Positions 46,401 through 57,831 of a stretch of 64,000 nt of DNA are shown piece after piece. The DNA comes from Ipomoea triloba. Its lineage: Eukaryota; Streptophyta; Magnoliopsida; Solanales; Convolvulaceae. Position 1 is the stretch's first letter. Each line of letters begins with the position of its first letter. Made by a program: the position numbers and the translations under genes. The notes below the pieces were generated by a model. The model was not told the origin of the DNA. It ran no database searches and saw only the letters and a program-made list of their open reading frames with translations. The DNA is taken from contig NC_044924.1 in assembly GCF_003576645.1 (NCBI RefSeq), forward strand, positions 1,139,490 through 1,203,489, written 5' to 3'.

Positions 46401-49400
46401 GTAATTTGGAAATAACCTAGAAAAAACTATGAATTTATTACGGGGGGACAATTTTCACTTGTCTTCCCAAAACCCAAAGTAAAAAGCAGGACACTTTTTG
46501 AGGGAAGGGGGAAGTACAATAGTAAATTTGCAGCTTATTTAGTTTCTTCAAATCATGTTTTACAGAATATCTGGACACATTTGATGCTAGTTCAGCACCT
46601 CAAGAGTCGAGAATTCATCCACAGAAACTGTTCTCTGAGCCACTTAGGATTGTTGAAAAATATCCTGCAGGGGAGGGTGATGACCTAAAGAAAAAGCACA
46701 TGGTTTGCATTAATTGGCTTCTTTCTGAGAAGCCACTAGATTTGGAAACTGAGCTTGCTCTGGGTTTTTTGGATCATTTGCTGTTGGGAACTCCTGCTTC
46801 TCCTTTAAGGAAAATCTTGTTGGAAAGTGGTTTAGGTGATGCTATTGTTGGGGGCGGGGTAGAAGATGAGCTTCTTCAGCCTCAATTTAGCATTGGGTTG
46901 AAGGGTGTTTCGGAAGAAAACATTCAAAAAGTAGAAGAATTGGTAATGAGTACCCTAAAAAATTTGGCAGAAGAAGGTTTCAATTCAGATGCTGTGGAGG
47001 CATCAATGAACACAATTGAGTTCTCTCTTAGGGAGAATAACACTGGCTCATTCCCTCGTGGACTGGCGTTGATGCTCCGCTCCATTGTAAGGGATAAATA
47101 TCATTTACTAATCTTTGTTTTCTTCCTTTTTATATGCACTCGCATTATGTTCTTATTCTTAATGGCACTTCTTCCAGGGGAAATGGGTTTATGATATGGA
47201 TCCATTTGAACCACTAAAATATCAGAAACCTCTTGAAGACCTGAAATCCAGAATAGCCAAGGAAGGATCCAAAGCTGTTTTTGCTCCTTTAATAGAACAA
47301 TTCATCTTGACTAACCCACATCGAGTGACTGTTGAGATGCAGGTAGTTATTGTAATGATTTTGTTTCATGTAAGATGGTAATGTGTTCTTGTGTTTTAAA
47401 AAATATATGCTATTACATAACAGCCTGATCCTGAGAAGGCTTCCCGTGATGAAGCAACTGAAAAAGAAATCCTGAATAAAGTGAAATCAAGCATGACACA
47501 GGAGGATCTTGCAGAGTTGGCACGTGCTACACATGAGCTACGACTGAAGCAAGAAACACCTGACCCTCCAGAAGCCCTGAAAGTTGTACCAAGTCTCTCT
47601 CTACAAGATATTCCCAAAAAGCCTGTACATGTTCCGATTGAGGTAATTGAGTTCCTTTTGTTATCAGTGGATTCAACAACATGCTTGCTACTCTTCTTAG
47701 TCTAAGCTTATTGAAGTTGTGACTGTAGGTTGGTGATATCAATGGAACAAAAGTTTTGCGACATGACCTCTTTACAAATGATATCCTTTATGCTGAAATT
47801 GTTTTCAATATGAGCTTGTTGAAGCCAGAGCTTGTTCCATTGGTTCCACTTTTCTGGTGAGTTTCCTGCTTGAAAATTGTGCTCCATCTTTTCTTTGTCT
47901 TGCTATTATTATGTGACAAGATTTGTAGTGGGTCCAAAAGTGAAGTGAATGATTAATTTTTCATAGATATGAAATCCTATATACGTATAAAATTGAGTCT
48001 TACTTCTATATTCTCTTTTGAAGAATGCTCTCAATCATCATGATTCCTATCCTAGGCTTTCCAGTATGTTTTATGGTGAGCAGCCTGGAAGTCTACTTGG
48101 TGGCTATTATGATAAAACTTTATATGGATCCAATATTGTAAAAGCTGAAGGGTCACACTTGTGTGAGACCGTCTCACGGATCCATGAGATGGGCCTGGTC
48201 AATATGAGAAAAACGTAATACTAATTAGGAATAAAGTGTGTGTTACTTATAAGGGAATGATATACTTTTGAGGACAAATGTAATACTTTTACATTTTGAT
48301 ATAAAAGTATTACATTTTCCCTGATAAGTAATGTTGGCAAGTGTTTGTTTCAGTATAAGTATTGCATTTTCATATTGACCCGACCTGTCTCACTCAAGTT
48401 TTTGCCAAAGCTGAAATATAGTTAAACATTGGACTTTTTTTTTCTTCTTTTTTCGGGAAGTTAGTAGAATACAAAAATGGTGAAGTGGAATTTGTGTTCC
48501 AGTTGAAATGTTTTCCAAGCTGAAAAATAGAAGCAAAATTCCAACTTGTCACACTTTTTAACAAAGTTGGAAAACATCTCCACTGTGTTTTCAAAGCAGA
48601 AAACAGGCAGGCAGACACTATGTTTTACTGTTCACCCTCCTTTTGCTTTCTGCCTGTTCAGCTGCTTTTTTGTTTCCTCCCTATTCTCCGATTTTGTTTT
48701 CCAATTGGAGTATATTGGGTTTGGACAGTCAGTTTAATACATATGCAGATAGACATATATGCTTTGACAAAAAAAATACTGGTCTTATGAATTGCTTAAT
48801 AGTCAGTCACTGCTGGAGATGGGAACAAAGGACTTGGACTTTGTTCAGCTGAATCAGTTGATTGGAAGAAAAACTGGAGGGATTTCAGTGTATCCTATGA
48901 CCTCATCAGTGCGGGGTAAGGTAGATCCATGTTGCCATATGATTGTTCGAGGCAAATCCATGTCTGGACGAATTGAAGATCTATTCAACTTGGTAAGTCC
49001 AGTTTTCACATGACTGATTGCAAGTGATTAATGGTTATGGTTCAATTTGTAGGGGAGTTTGAGGCACTTGAGTAAAGCTTTTCTTACTATCCATTGGCAA
49101 ATTAACGTTTCACTATCCATTCATTTGTGGTTGCTGTAGATGAACTGTGTTATTCAAGATGTCAAGCTCACTGACCAAAAAAGATTCAAGCAGTTTGTTT
49201 CTCAAAGCAAAGCTAGAATGGAGGTATCTGATTTGTTTAATTGTTTTGGGAGAAGAAATCTGATGTTAATATGGGATATTTCCTATTATCTAATTTCATT
49301 GTCTTTTCATTCCAGAACCGACTAAGAGGCAGTGGTCATAGCATTGCAGCTGCTAGGATGGATGCAAAACTTAACGTTGCAGGGTGGCTGTCTGAACAAA

Positions 49401-51546
49401 TGGGTGGTGTCAGGTTAGAGATATGATGTTTTGTTTTGTTTGTTTTTTTATTGGATGGTTTGTGGGGAACTGGGAATAGTACTGGGCCCAAAAGTCAGTT
49501 GATTATAGCCTACAAGCTATGATGCTAGTATTTCTGTCTAATGGTATTGATCTTTGAGCAAGAGTAGATCATTTTAATTACTCCGTATTTTCTAGTATAG
49601 CTACCAGTACTGTGGAGTGATCTTAAACACAGGATTGGTTAAACACGATTCTCTAGTATCTGCAATCATGTATAGCTTTTATTAGTAATAATTTAATTGC
49701 CATCTCCTGATTGCCAAACATTATGATACTAGTACTAGTAATCTGGTGTATTTTGTTTTTTTGCTCTCACCTCTTGATGTTGAAGAAACTATGAAGCAGA
49801 CTTCATTTCCCCTTTGCAAATGTGCAATTTAGCCACACTGTGTAGTTTATCAGCTTTATCAGATCACTTGAAGTAATACTCTCTCATTGAATGTGCTTGC
49901 AGCTATTTGGAATTTCTGAGAAACCTTGAAGTAAAAGTTGATAACAATTGGCCAGAAATTTCATCATCTCTTGAAGAGATACGGAGATCCCTATTTTCGA
50001 AGGATGGGTGCCTGGTTAATCTAACAGCTGACGAGAAAAATCTAATGAATGCTGAGAAACATGTTGGTTCATTCCTCGATTTGCTTCCTAGTAAGTCTCT
50101 AGCAGAACCTACAGTATGGAATGCACGGCTTTCTCCTACAAATGAAGCTATAGTTGTCCCTACTCAAGTAAGTTTATTCTCTTATGTATTGCTTCTAAGA
50201 TTTTTTATGCTTTTTTTTTTTTGTTAATAAAGATAATAAACCTACACTTTGTTTCCCAGGTAAATTATGTTGGGAAAGCAGCAAATCTCTTTGATGCAGG
50301 CTATAAACTTAAGGGTAGTGCATATGTTATTTCAAAGTACATAAGCAATACATGGCTGTGGGATCGTGTACGAGTCAGTGGTGGAGCTTATGGAGGATTT
50401 TGTGATTTTGACACCCACTCTGGTATACTTGTTATTGCCTGTCATTTGCAGTTATTATTCTTTACTTCCATTTATTCATCTCTGTACTTTGATATCTCTT
50501 TCTTCAGGTGTATTCTCATTTTTGTCTTATCGCGATCCAAATTTGATGAAGACACTTAATGTGTATGATGGAACAAGTGATTTCCTGAGAGAACTTGAAA
50601 TGGATGATGATACTCTAACGAAGGCAATTATTGGAACAATTGGTGATGTTGATGCATACCAGCTACCTGATGCAAAAGGATACAGTAGGTAAGAATTTTC
50701 CTATACTCCCATATCTGTAAAGAACTTCCCTTTTTGGCAATGTGAACATTTGTCACATTTAGCTAGTATTCACTGATAAGATGAAAAGGGTTGGTGGAGG
50801 AATTTCATTTCTCTTTTTGATGTACAATATCTACCTTAAAGCCAAACAAGTGGGGTTGGTAGAGTACATTAGCTATAATAAAAGTAGTTATGGAGGTTCA
50901 TTTTTAGGAAGTAGGCAAATATTCAAATCTGTTTAGTCTAACATCAAATGCCTGTGCACTTAGCATAATAGCTAATGGTTTTCACTGCTTTCAGTTTACT
51001 TCGATATTTATTGGGGGTTACTGAAGAAGAAAGGCAATTGAGGCGCGAAGAAATATTATCCACAAGGTAAAACAGACTTGATTTATATTTGTGGGTGTCA
51101 ATCTAGAATATGATTTGTAAAGTGCTGTGATGTTTAATTTACATTATCTTGCAGCCTCTTGACAATCTCTCTTTTAGCTTTAATTCATAACCTAATAATC
51201 CAGAAGGTTCTCAGAAGTGTAAAGATTAATCATAATTTATTAATTGTTACATGAATTGGGTCATAAAAGTCATCCATTCTTGCATTCAGTCTTTTGATAC
51301 ACTGATAGAATAAATGAATGCATTGGAATTGGATTAGTGGTCTTATGACTCTGAGTTTCAAAGAAACAATGAAAACATATTTGGGTTGTTTTTCTTGTAT
51401 TTAGGCTGGCCGATTTCAAGGAATTTGCAGATGCAATCCAAGCAGTAAAAGATCAAGGGGTCGTGGTTGCCGTGGCTTCACCAGATGATGTTGATGCTGC
51501 CAACAAGGAACACCCCAACTTCTTTGAAGTAAATAAAGCACTATGA
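43436..51546 (+). CDS. PREP1: Presequence protease PreP, organellar M16C zinc metalloprotease
   Basis: Nineteen exons: 43436-43715, 43797-43980, 44334-44508, 44583-44715, 44827-44897, 45156-45239, 45786-45876, 46566-47086, 47178-47342, 47424-47642, 47729-47856, 48803-48992, 49140-49223, 49316-49413, 49903-50167, 50260-50422, 50508-50688, 50995-51066 and 51405-51546; 1081 residues, the usual plant PreP length. All introns are GT-AG. The N-terminal about 85 residues are Arg/Ser-rich with hardly any acidic residues, a dual mitochondrial/chloroplast transit peptide in this family. The inverted zinc motif HILEH is at 163-167. Conserved C-terminal blocks (SGGAYGGFCDFD, FSFLSYRDPNL, IGTIGDVD) are intact. 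PreP degrades cleaved targeting peptides and other unstructured peptides in the organelle matrix and stroma. Intron 11 carries a MITE that does not touch exons. Confidence 0.97.
48022..48149 (+). other. Coding-like fragment inside PreP intron 11, next to a MITE
   Basis: An open stretch of about 42 codons reads NALNHHDSYPRLSSMFYGEQ and continues through PGSLLGGYYDK to SNIVKAE, with amino-acid composition and codon use unlike the AT-rich intron around it. It is not part of PreP: the flanking exons join in frame without it and its frame ends in the MITE. It may be a captured exon fragment of another gene or a remnant transposed segment; the source was not recognised. Confidence 0.35.
48150..48406. 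mobile_element. MULE-type MITE, copy 2, with 9-bp target duplication
   Basis: 257 bp, bounded by the direct repeat AAAGCTGAA at 48141-48149 and 48407-48415. Left end GGGTCACACTTGTGTGAGAC, right end the complement of GGCAAAAACTTGAGTGAGAC: the same two distinguishable ends as the copy at 16364-16810, in opposite orientation. It is shorter through internal loss and keeps the internal AAAAGTATTACATTTT motif. Located in PreP intron 11. Confidence 0.93.
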
Positions 51547-52585
51547 GAAGAGTAATTTTTCCTTTCCTGATTGTCTTATCACAAATTCACACAATAGATA
51601 CACCCCCGCAGTACCATCATTTGTCTTGCACTGAACAGCTTAGGAATAACAATTTTTATCCCCTCCCACCCTCTCCCTTTTTTCTTTTAGTATTTGGAGG
51701 AGTGGTGGAGGTTGGCACCTCAAACTAAGTTTTATTTGTAGATACTTCATATATTGCCTGCATGAGATTTGGAGTAAAAAGTTTCTGAGGTGCACATTAC
51801 CCTTTTACCAGATGTGAATGCAATGACTATTTAGTTGAATATCTCAAACTAGTAGAAAACATAGCCAAAATGTTACACAGTAAAAATAAAATGCGGTAAT
51901 ATGTAGTCCACATGTTATGTTTACTTAGGATTTTTTACACTCGATTTACTTGCCATGGTGAAATTTATAGTCAGCTGTGCAGAGCATATTTGACTCCACC
52001 TCTGAAACTCTGAAGCTACTTGGAATCCGTGTAACGTTTCCCTTCCATGATAAACATTATTGAGTTATTGAATTGTACTATGGTTCCGTAGAGCTTATAA
52101 TTAGGTACGGATCTGCTTTGCTTTTGAGCGACACTGTCATTTTACCTTTGCCTAGCCAATTCATATCTGAATTAGGACCACAGCTCGTCGCTCTCATATG
52201 TTAAGGTATATAGAAATTGGTCTTAAAAGTTATTGAATTTGGAACTAGTTTTTTTAGAAGATAATTTGTAGCACCCAATGGCACTGCCGTTTTTAATCAA
52301 CATAGTCGTTTCTCTGTCCACAATCTGCGTTTAGAATTACCCGTTAATTGCTATATTATGAAAATCGCATTCTGAATACTTATTTGTGAAAAATAAGAAG
52401 GCGCCACAAAAGCAGACGAAAAGTTGTATTGCAAATTGTTTTTTAAAATGAAAGGGGGGCGAACCAATGTTTATTTTCATTCCTTGTTTACTTTACATTT
52501 TGAGCATGAAAACATTTGATCCTTTATTTTGACAGTGAGTACTAGGTTATATAAAAATACAATTACATACTCGGACAAGATAATC

Positions 52586-52694
52586 TATGTTTCTTCTTCA
52601 CTAGAATACATAGAAAGATATAAAGAATATGTTCAATAATTATGTTTCTTCTTCACTAGAATACATAGAAAGAGATAAGAATATGTACTAATGG
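52586..52694. repeat. 55-bp tandem duplication
   Basis: TATGTTTCTTCTTCACTAGA begins at 52586 and again at 52641; the copies diverge at a few positions (AAAGATATAAAGAATATG versus AAAGAGATAAGAATATG). Confidence 0.88.
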
Positions 52695-52791
52695 CTAATG
52701 GAGAATGTGATGTGCAATTTTTGTCGTATGATTCTCTAAAGAAAGAATACTACTTCACAAATCACAAGTGGTCCTTTGTTTAGAAGAGAAC

Positions 52792-52879
52792 AGAGTAAAC
52801 ATATTTTTTTCTTTCAAAGGAAGAAAAGTCACAATAGAGTAAACATATTTTTTTCTTCCAAATGAAGGAAAGTCACAAT
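52792..52879. repeat. 44-bp tandem duplication
   Basis: AGAGTAAACATATTTTTTTC starts at 52792 and 52836, each ending GTCACAAT, with three small changes between copies. Confidence 0.88.
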
Positions 52880-53921
52880 TTTAGTTACATGCATCTAGAA
52901 AAAGTAATGTTAACAAAACAATATAGATTGGAAACTCTTATAGGGAAGTTTAAGAAAATGAAAACCATAATGTATTACATTTTACACCATATTATACTGT
53001 ATACAATGTAAAATTGTTCATTTTTTCTTCTTAATTTTTTTACATTATTCTTTCTTCCAGACTCCGCCACCCTGCCACCTTTATATTTCTATGTTTTTAA
53101 CTTTTTACCATACCGCTCCACTAGTCACTACGGTAGAAACTTCCAATACTCTAAATCGTACAACCACTCAATCAGCATGAATATCTCTGAAAAGACCAAT
53201 CTCTGCGTCTTCTGCCCCCAACTACATTGCATGACAAAAATATTCTTCTGATTTCTGCTACATTTACTTACCCCAAAGAAGCAGAAATTGTATTAGGCCT
53301 GTTGCTTGAGTGCTTGATATGGTTTTTAATCAATGATATATAACATTTTTTTAACAAAAATGTTGTGAATAATAGAATTGTTGAATAGGCAATTTTAATT
53401 TGATTTTTTTTTTAAAGGACTAAAACGGTTAAGAATTCACGTACATTACATCACCGCTTAAAATGTTTCGCCTTTGCTTGATCCAAAGAAAGGACCAAAA
53501 CGGTTGTTCTTGCATAATACACGTGTCTTCCACTCATTAGCTACGTGAGCGGTAATCATTCTCATGAGTCTGCTGCATTTTAACAACGGCATTCCCATGT
53601 GCACTGCCACCGTAACGGAGCCTGGACCACATCTTCTATTCATCATTTTATCCATCGTCTGGAGTATAACCGCCTCTTTTAATCTCCACCCTCCGATCTA
53701 ATCTATTTCAGTCAAATCCCCCATTTGCCCCCATGAACTTCACTATAATTTCCATTTTGCCCATATTCTGAATTTTTCACTCACTCCCCCGGCTAGTGTG
53801 AGTGACACAAAAGACAGCTCTTTCTGCTCGCTTTTCACGCATAAAAAGATACATTGCATGTATATATATGTGTGTATATACAGTGGCAGTTTTCTAGTTG
53901 TGTAGAGAGTTTCTGAAAGAG

Positions 53922-55014
53922 ATGGAAGAGTACTTGAGGTGTAGAAGATGTGAACGAGTCGGGGAGACGACAACGGCTGCGGCGACGGAGGCGGGAGTTG
54001 GAAATGGTGCTGCTGTGCGGATGAAAGCTAGGGAGGTCACGAGCTTCAGCTCAAATAAGCGGAGAAAGGTTTATTCTCAGTTCGATGATCGCAAGATGAA
54101 CTGGTCGTCGGAGAATTCTGTTTTTCCGGCCACCTCCGTGACGTCAAGGTGCTCAAGCTGCGAGTCTAGCGACGTGGCGAAAAATATTTTGGATCTGAAG
54201 GTGGAAAAATTTTCAAAATTTTAACACAGTCGTCTTTCCTGTGAATTTATTGCTCCTTCAAAATTTCTGTTTCTAATGCTTTAATTGCTTGGAATTTAAT
54301 TTTACGTTTTTAAATTTTGAATTTCAGGGAGAGGTTTTTGAAACGGACGATACAGCTCATTGCAACGGCAGATTGAGGTACATAACATTTTCAAAATTTC
54401 TCCTTAAGAAATTCAGTCATTCCGTTGTATATTGCTTTGGACGTCTACATGTGCGTATACTGTATACAGGCATTCTGTTGTGTTGAATACTCGATAATAG
54501 CTTCTCTTAAACTCAGGAAGCTAAGGTTTTGTTTTCTGTTTTGCAGTAGAGAGACGACGCCAACCACCGAGCTTCGCCGAGACTCGGTAACAGAAATGGA
54601 GTCCTCATCAACCACAAAGAATGTTTCAATGGCGGCGACCTCTCCTCAGAAACCTTCAACAATGGAGATGCCTTCCGCGGAAGAGATTGAAGAATTCTTC
54701 TCAGCTGCTGAAAAATACGAGCAAGAGAGGTTCAAGCAAAAGTAAGTCATATACGGCACTTAATTGTTCATTCTAGTATGTATCTCCAGTTTCGCCTTCA
54801 GCCAAATAAGAACAGAATAGAACTTGCACGTTACTGAAAATCCACTGGTGAATGGTGATGGATTGATGGTTGTCGTTGCTGCAGGTACAACTATGATGTA
54901 GTGAAGGACGTGCCTCTGGAAGGGCGGTACGAGTGGGTTCCCTTAAAGCCTTGTTCACATGTCATCAAAGCCTGCGAAGAAGAACATGACATGATTGCTG
55001 CCTTTAACAATTGA
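53922..55014 (+). CDS. KRP: KRP/ICK cyclin-dependent kinase inhibitor
   Basis: Four exons: 53922-54200, 54328-54377, 54547-54741 and 54885-55014, giving 217 residues. The ATG at 53922 is the first in the frame and gives MEEYLRCRRCER. A basic RRKVY motif suits a nuclear protein. The C-terminal kinase-binding domain is well conserved (EIEEFFSAAEKYEQERFKQK, then YNYDVVKDVPLEGRYEWVPL), the region that inserts into the CDK-cyclin interface in KIP-related proteins. KRPs bind CYCD-CDKA complexes and restrain G1/S entry and promote endoreduplication. Unusually, the protein does not stop after the conserved LKP but continues for 20 residues (CSHVIKACEEE...), read from the same exon. Confidence 0.94.
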
Positions 55015-56354
55015 TCATCATGTGGTCACCTCACCCGGCCCGTAACTTAGCTGCTCAGCTCTCTACTTTTTATCTTAATTTAGTTCCCTGCATACCTTAA
55101 TCAATTGCTTTGTACATGCATATATTATTGCAATTTCCATTTCCATTTCCATTTACATATGAAGAATTGATCCAACCTCTAACATCTATCAATCTATGCT
55201 TGATTAGATCTTATAGCAACTCTATCTTTATTTGTATATATTATTTTCAGAAGCATTATCTTTGATACACTACCACACAGTGTAAGCACAGTTGTTCATA
55301 GTTTGAGATCAGATCTACCAGTACTAGAAGACACTGTGGGGGTACTCTATCGAACTGAATGATACGTGTTAGGTTAGCTGGTTAGGTGTAGCTAGCTTTA
55401 CAGTAAAATTAAAACCACCGTAGTACAATTGTGTTGTTTATTGAGAAGGGAAAAAAAGTTAGTTTTTTGCAGTGGTTACTATAAATAACAATGAAAGCCG
55501 TTTTTATTTCCTAACAAAGGTGCTGCGCTATAGGCTGTGAGAGGATAGTGATACCACTGTATGTATGTAGTGGCGCGTTTCAAGGAATAGGGCCATTTAG
55601 TTGCATGGAGAGCACGACAATAGTGGTGGGGGCATGTGAGTTAGCTCCGGATAAGAATTGTGATTTTATTGAGGATTTTGTCGTTTGCTCTCTGGAATAG
55701 AGGAAAGTAGGGGAGTAAATTTGGGATAGAAAGCGGCTATAAAAGGGTCGTCCATCGTTTTTGTTATGGATTTATCTGATCTGCTGTTGCATTTAATAGA
55801 TGTGGTACGTACACAATCATTAATGATCATATAACATGAAAACTCGACATTAATTCTTGACAGTGCTAGCTTGAGAGTGAGGGGTAACATTATGGGAATT
55901 GGGAAGAAGAGGTGAGCGAGAGGGATTGACATTGAGACTTGAGAGTGAGGCACGTGCCGTGGGGAAGTGGGTTTGGGGTTTCACTTCACTTTCATGTGCT
56001 TTGGATCTGATGCCACAGTTGTCTACAGCATCAAGATAGAGAGGTACAGAATGTTGCATTGAGTTCTTAAAGGGTAAATAATGGCATGGCATGCGTAAAT
56101 TACTAATTAGATATTTCACTTATTTTTATATTTACACTTATACCCACTCGAATAAAATATGTGAGCCGATCTGGTGGATGGTTCCTTGTAAAATATATAA
56201 AAGTTTTCCCTTTTTCTCCCATCATGAAACAGACTACTTCTTCTAGACTCTGGATTCATGTGATCATTTTGGACTATTACTCTGTTTATTATAATCGCGC
56301 CAATTTGTATTGGACAACTCTTTCAATGTGGTTGCATGTGAGTAATATATATAA
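55015..56354. other. KRP 3' UTR and intergenic DNA
   Basis: The 3' UTR includes TTTCCATTTCCATTTCCATT near 55135. The remainder has no recognised coding region; open frames between 55666 and 56119 on the minus strand are short and unlike known proteins. Confidence 0.5.
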
Positions 56355-56679
56355 AATAAACGCGAAATCCGGCGGTGGGTGGACTCCGGCTCGCCGCCAC
56401 GAACCACGCCGTTGTTAGGTATCGGTGGAGTTTCGAAGAAGAAAAACAATTCTGTTAAGACTTATGGCCACAGGCCACTGAATGGATTCTGGTCAGAGGC
56501 TTTGATTTGGGTCAGTGCGTGTGAGCTGCCGGGAATGAACTTGGGATGTTGATTTTGTAGTATTTTGGGCCTAGAGGCTAGGCCTAGTTTGGTCATGATG
56601 TAGCCCTTTCGTTTTCAAATTGACAAATTCGTTTCTTTTGCAATTTGACCTTTTTTTGGGAGAGATTTGCGATTTGACC

Positions 56680-56769
<90 letters not shown>

Positions 56770-57440
56770 AATGTTTGGTGTGTCTCTCTAAATCATCATG
56801 TCTCTTTTTATTTAAAAAAAAAAAAGAGAAAGAAAATAAACTCCTTATCATTTCTTTAAGAATAAGAGCCAAATAGGTCACTCAATTACAATTAGGTCAC
56901 TGAACTCAAAAAGTTACAATTAGATTCCTAAACATCACAAATATCTATATAGACATTTGTATGTGTAATTGTCAATTGTCTACCACGATCAAATTTAATT
57001 TTTTTAGTTTTATTTATTTATAATATAATATGTAATATAAATTATAATGTTGAATATATAATGAATATTAGGTGAGAATGTAAAGTAGAAATATCCCTAA
57101 TTATTGTAGATGGTCTCATAATTCTAACATTCTTTTCTTCAAAATGACACCTACAGTCCTACAACAGCATCAAGTACAAATTGAATGATAGAAATTGCTG
57201 AATTCAATAACCTAAATTTCTTGTATTCGCATGCTAGAATAATATAAGGAATTTTAGTATTAATTTGTTTAACAATTATCAATTCTATCATACTTTGAAA
57301 TTTAAATGAAAAAAAAAAAACGACAATAAGCAAAAATCTTGCACATATGCCAAACTTGTTTTATCCAAAACTTTCACCACCTATGTTGTTTTTGAAAATA
57401 ATTTTCGTTTTTCATTTACAAAATTTAAATACTTTCTATT
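56355..57440 (+). repeat. Duplicated flank segment, copy A (left of UTP23)
   Basis: Two blocks, about 56355-56460 (ATCCGG.GGTGGGTGGACTC and GAGTTTCGAAGAAG) and about 57138-57440 (CACCTACAGTCCT.CAACAGC through ATTTTCGTTTTTCATTTACA), recur in the same order and orientation at 60630-60757 and 60914-61213. The about 680 bases between them (with the long TA run) have only about 160 bases in the other copy. Confidence 0.85.
56684..56761. repeat. (TA)n microsatellite, about 39 units
   Basis: Pure TA run ending in ACACACACA. Open frames crossing it (YIYIYI) are artefacts. Confidence 0.97.
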
Positions 57441-57831
57441 CTCAAAAAAAAAAAAATTAAATACTTTCCTTTTTTATCATATACATCCTTTCGTCCCTTA
57501 TTGCCAGATATCTCTATCCACTCCCCTCCTCTCGGCCAATACTTTTTATTCCTTTTTTCTAGTTCTCACCATCATTTTTCTTGGTTTCCTGCACAGAATA
57601 TTGGTACCATATGAAGTATCAAATTCTAACTATAAAAAAAAAAAACTAAGCATAGAAGAAGAGATTATGCGGCAATAAATATATGATGAGTGGCATGCAG
57701 TTCAAAGGTCAATCAGCAAATATGCTATTAGGATCTAATGTATATTAACTATATAACTCCTTTTCATGTGGTTAGAAAATTAAATGCATTATTCTTGTGC
57801 TCATCATCAAAAGGAAATGGGGAGAAAATAT

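Larger units (their letters stand above)
51547..53921. other. PreP 3' region and intergenic DNA before KRP
   Basis: Contains the PreP 3' UTR, two short tandem duplications (separate entries) and, from about 53650, the KRP promoter side with a CCACCCTCCGATC stretch and a TATATATATGTGTGTATATA run at 53861-53880 just before the leader. No further gene. Confidence 0.55.

Noticed and set aside
53898..53921. Upstream in-frame extension of KRP
   Set aside because: The codon at 53898 is TTG; the first ATG is 53922.
56571..56881. YIYIYI open frames on both strands
   Set aside because: Pure translation of the TA microsatellite.
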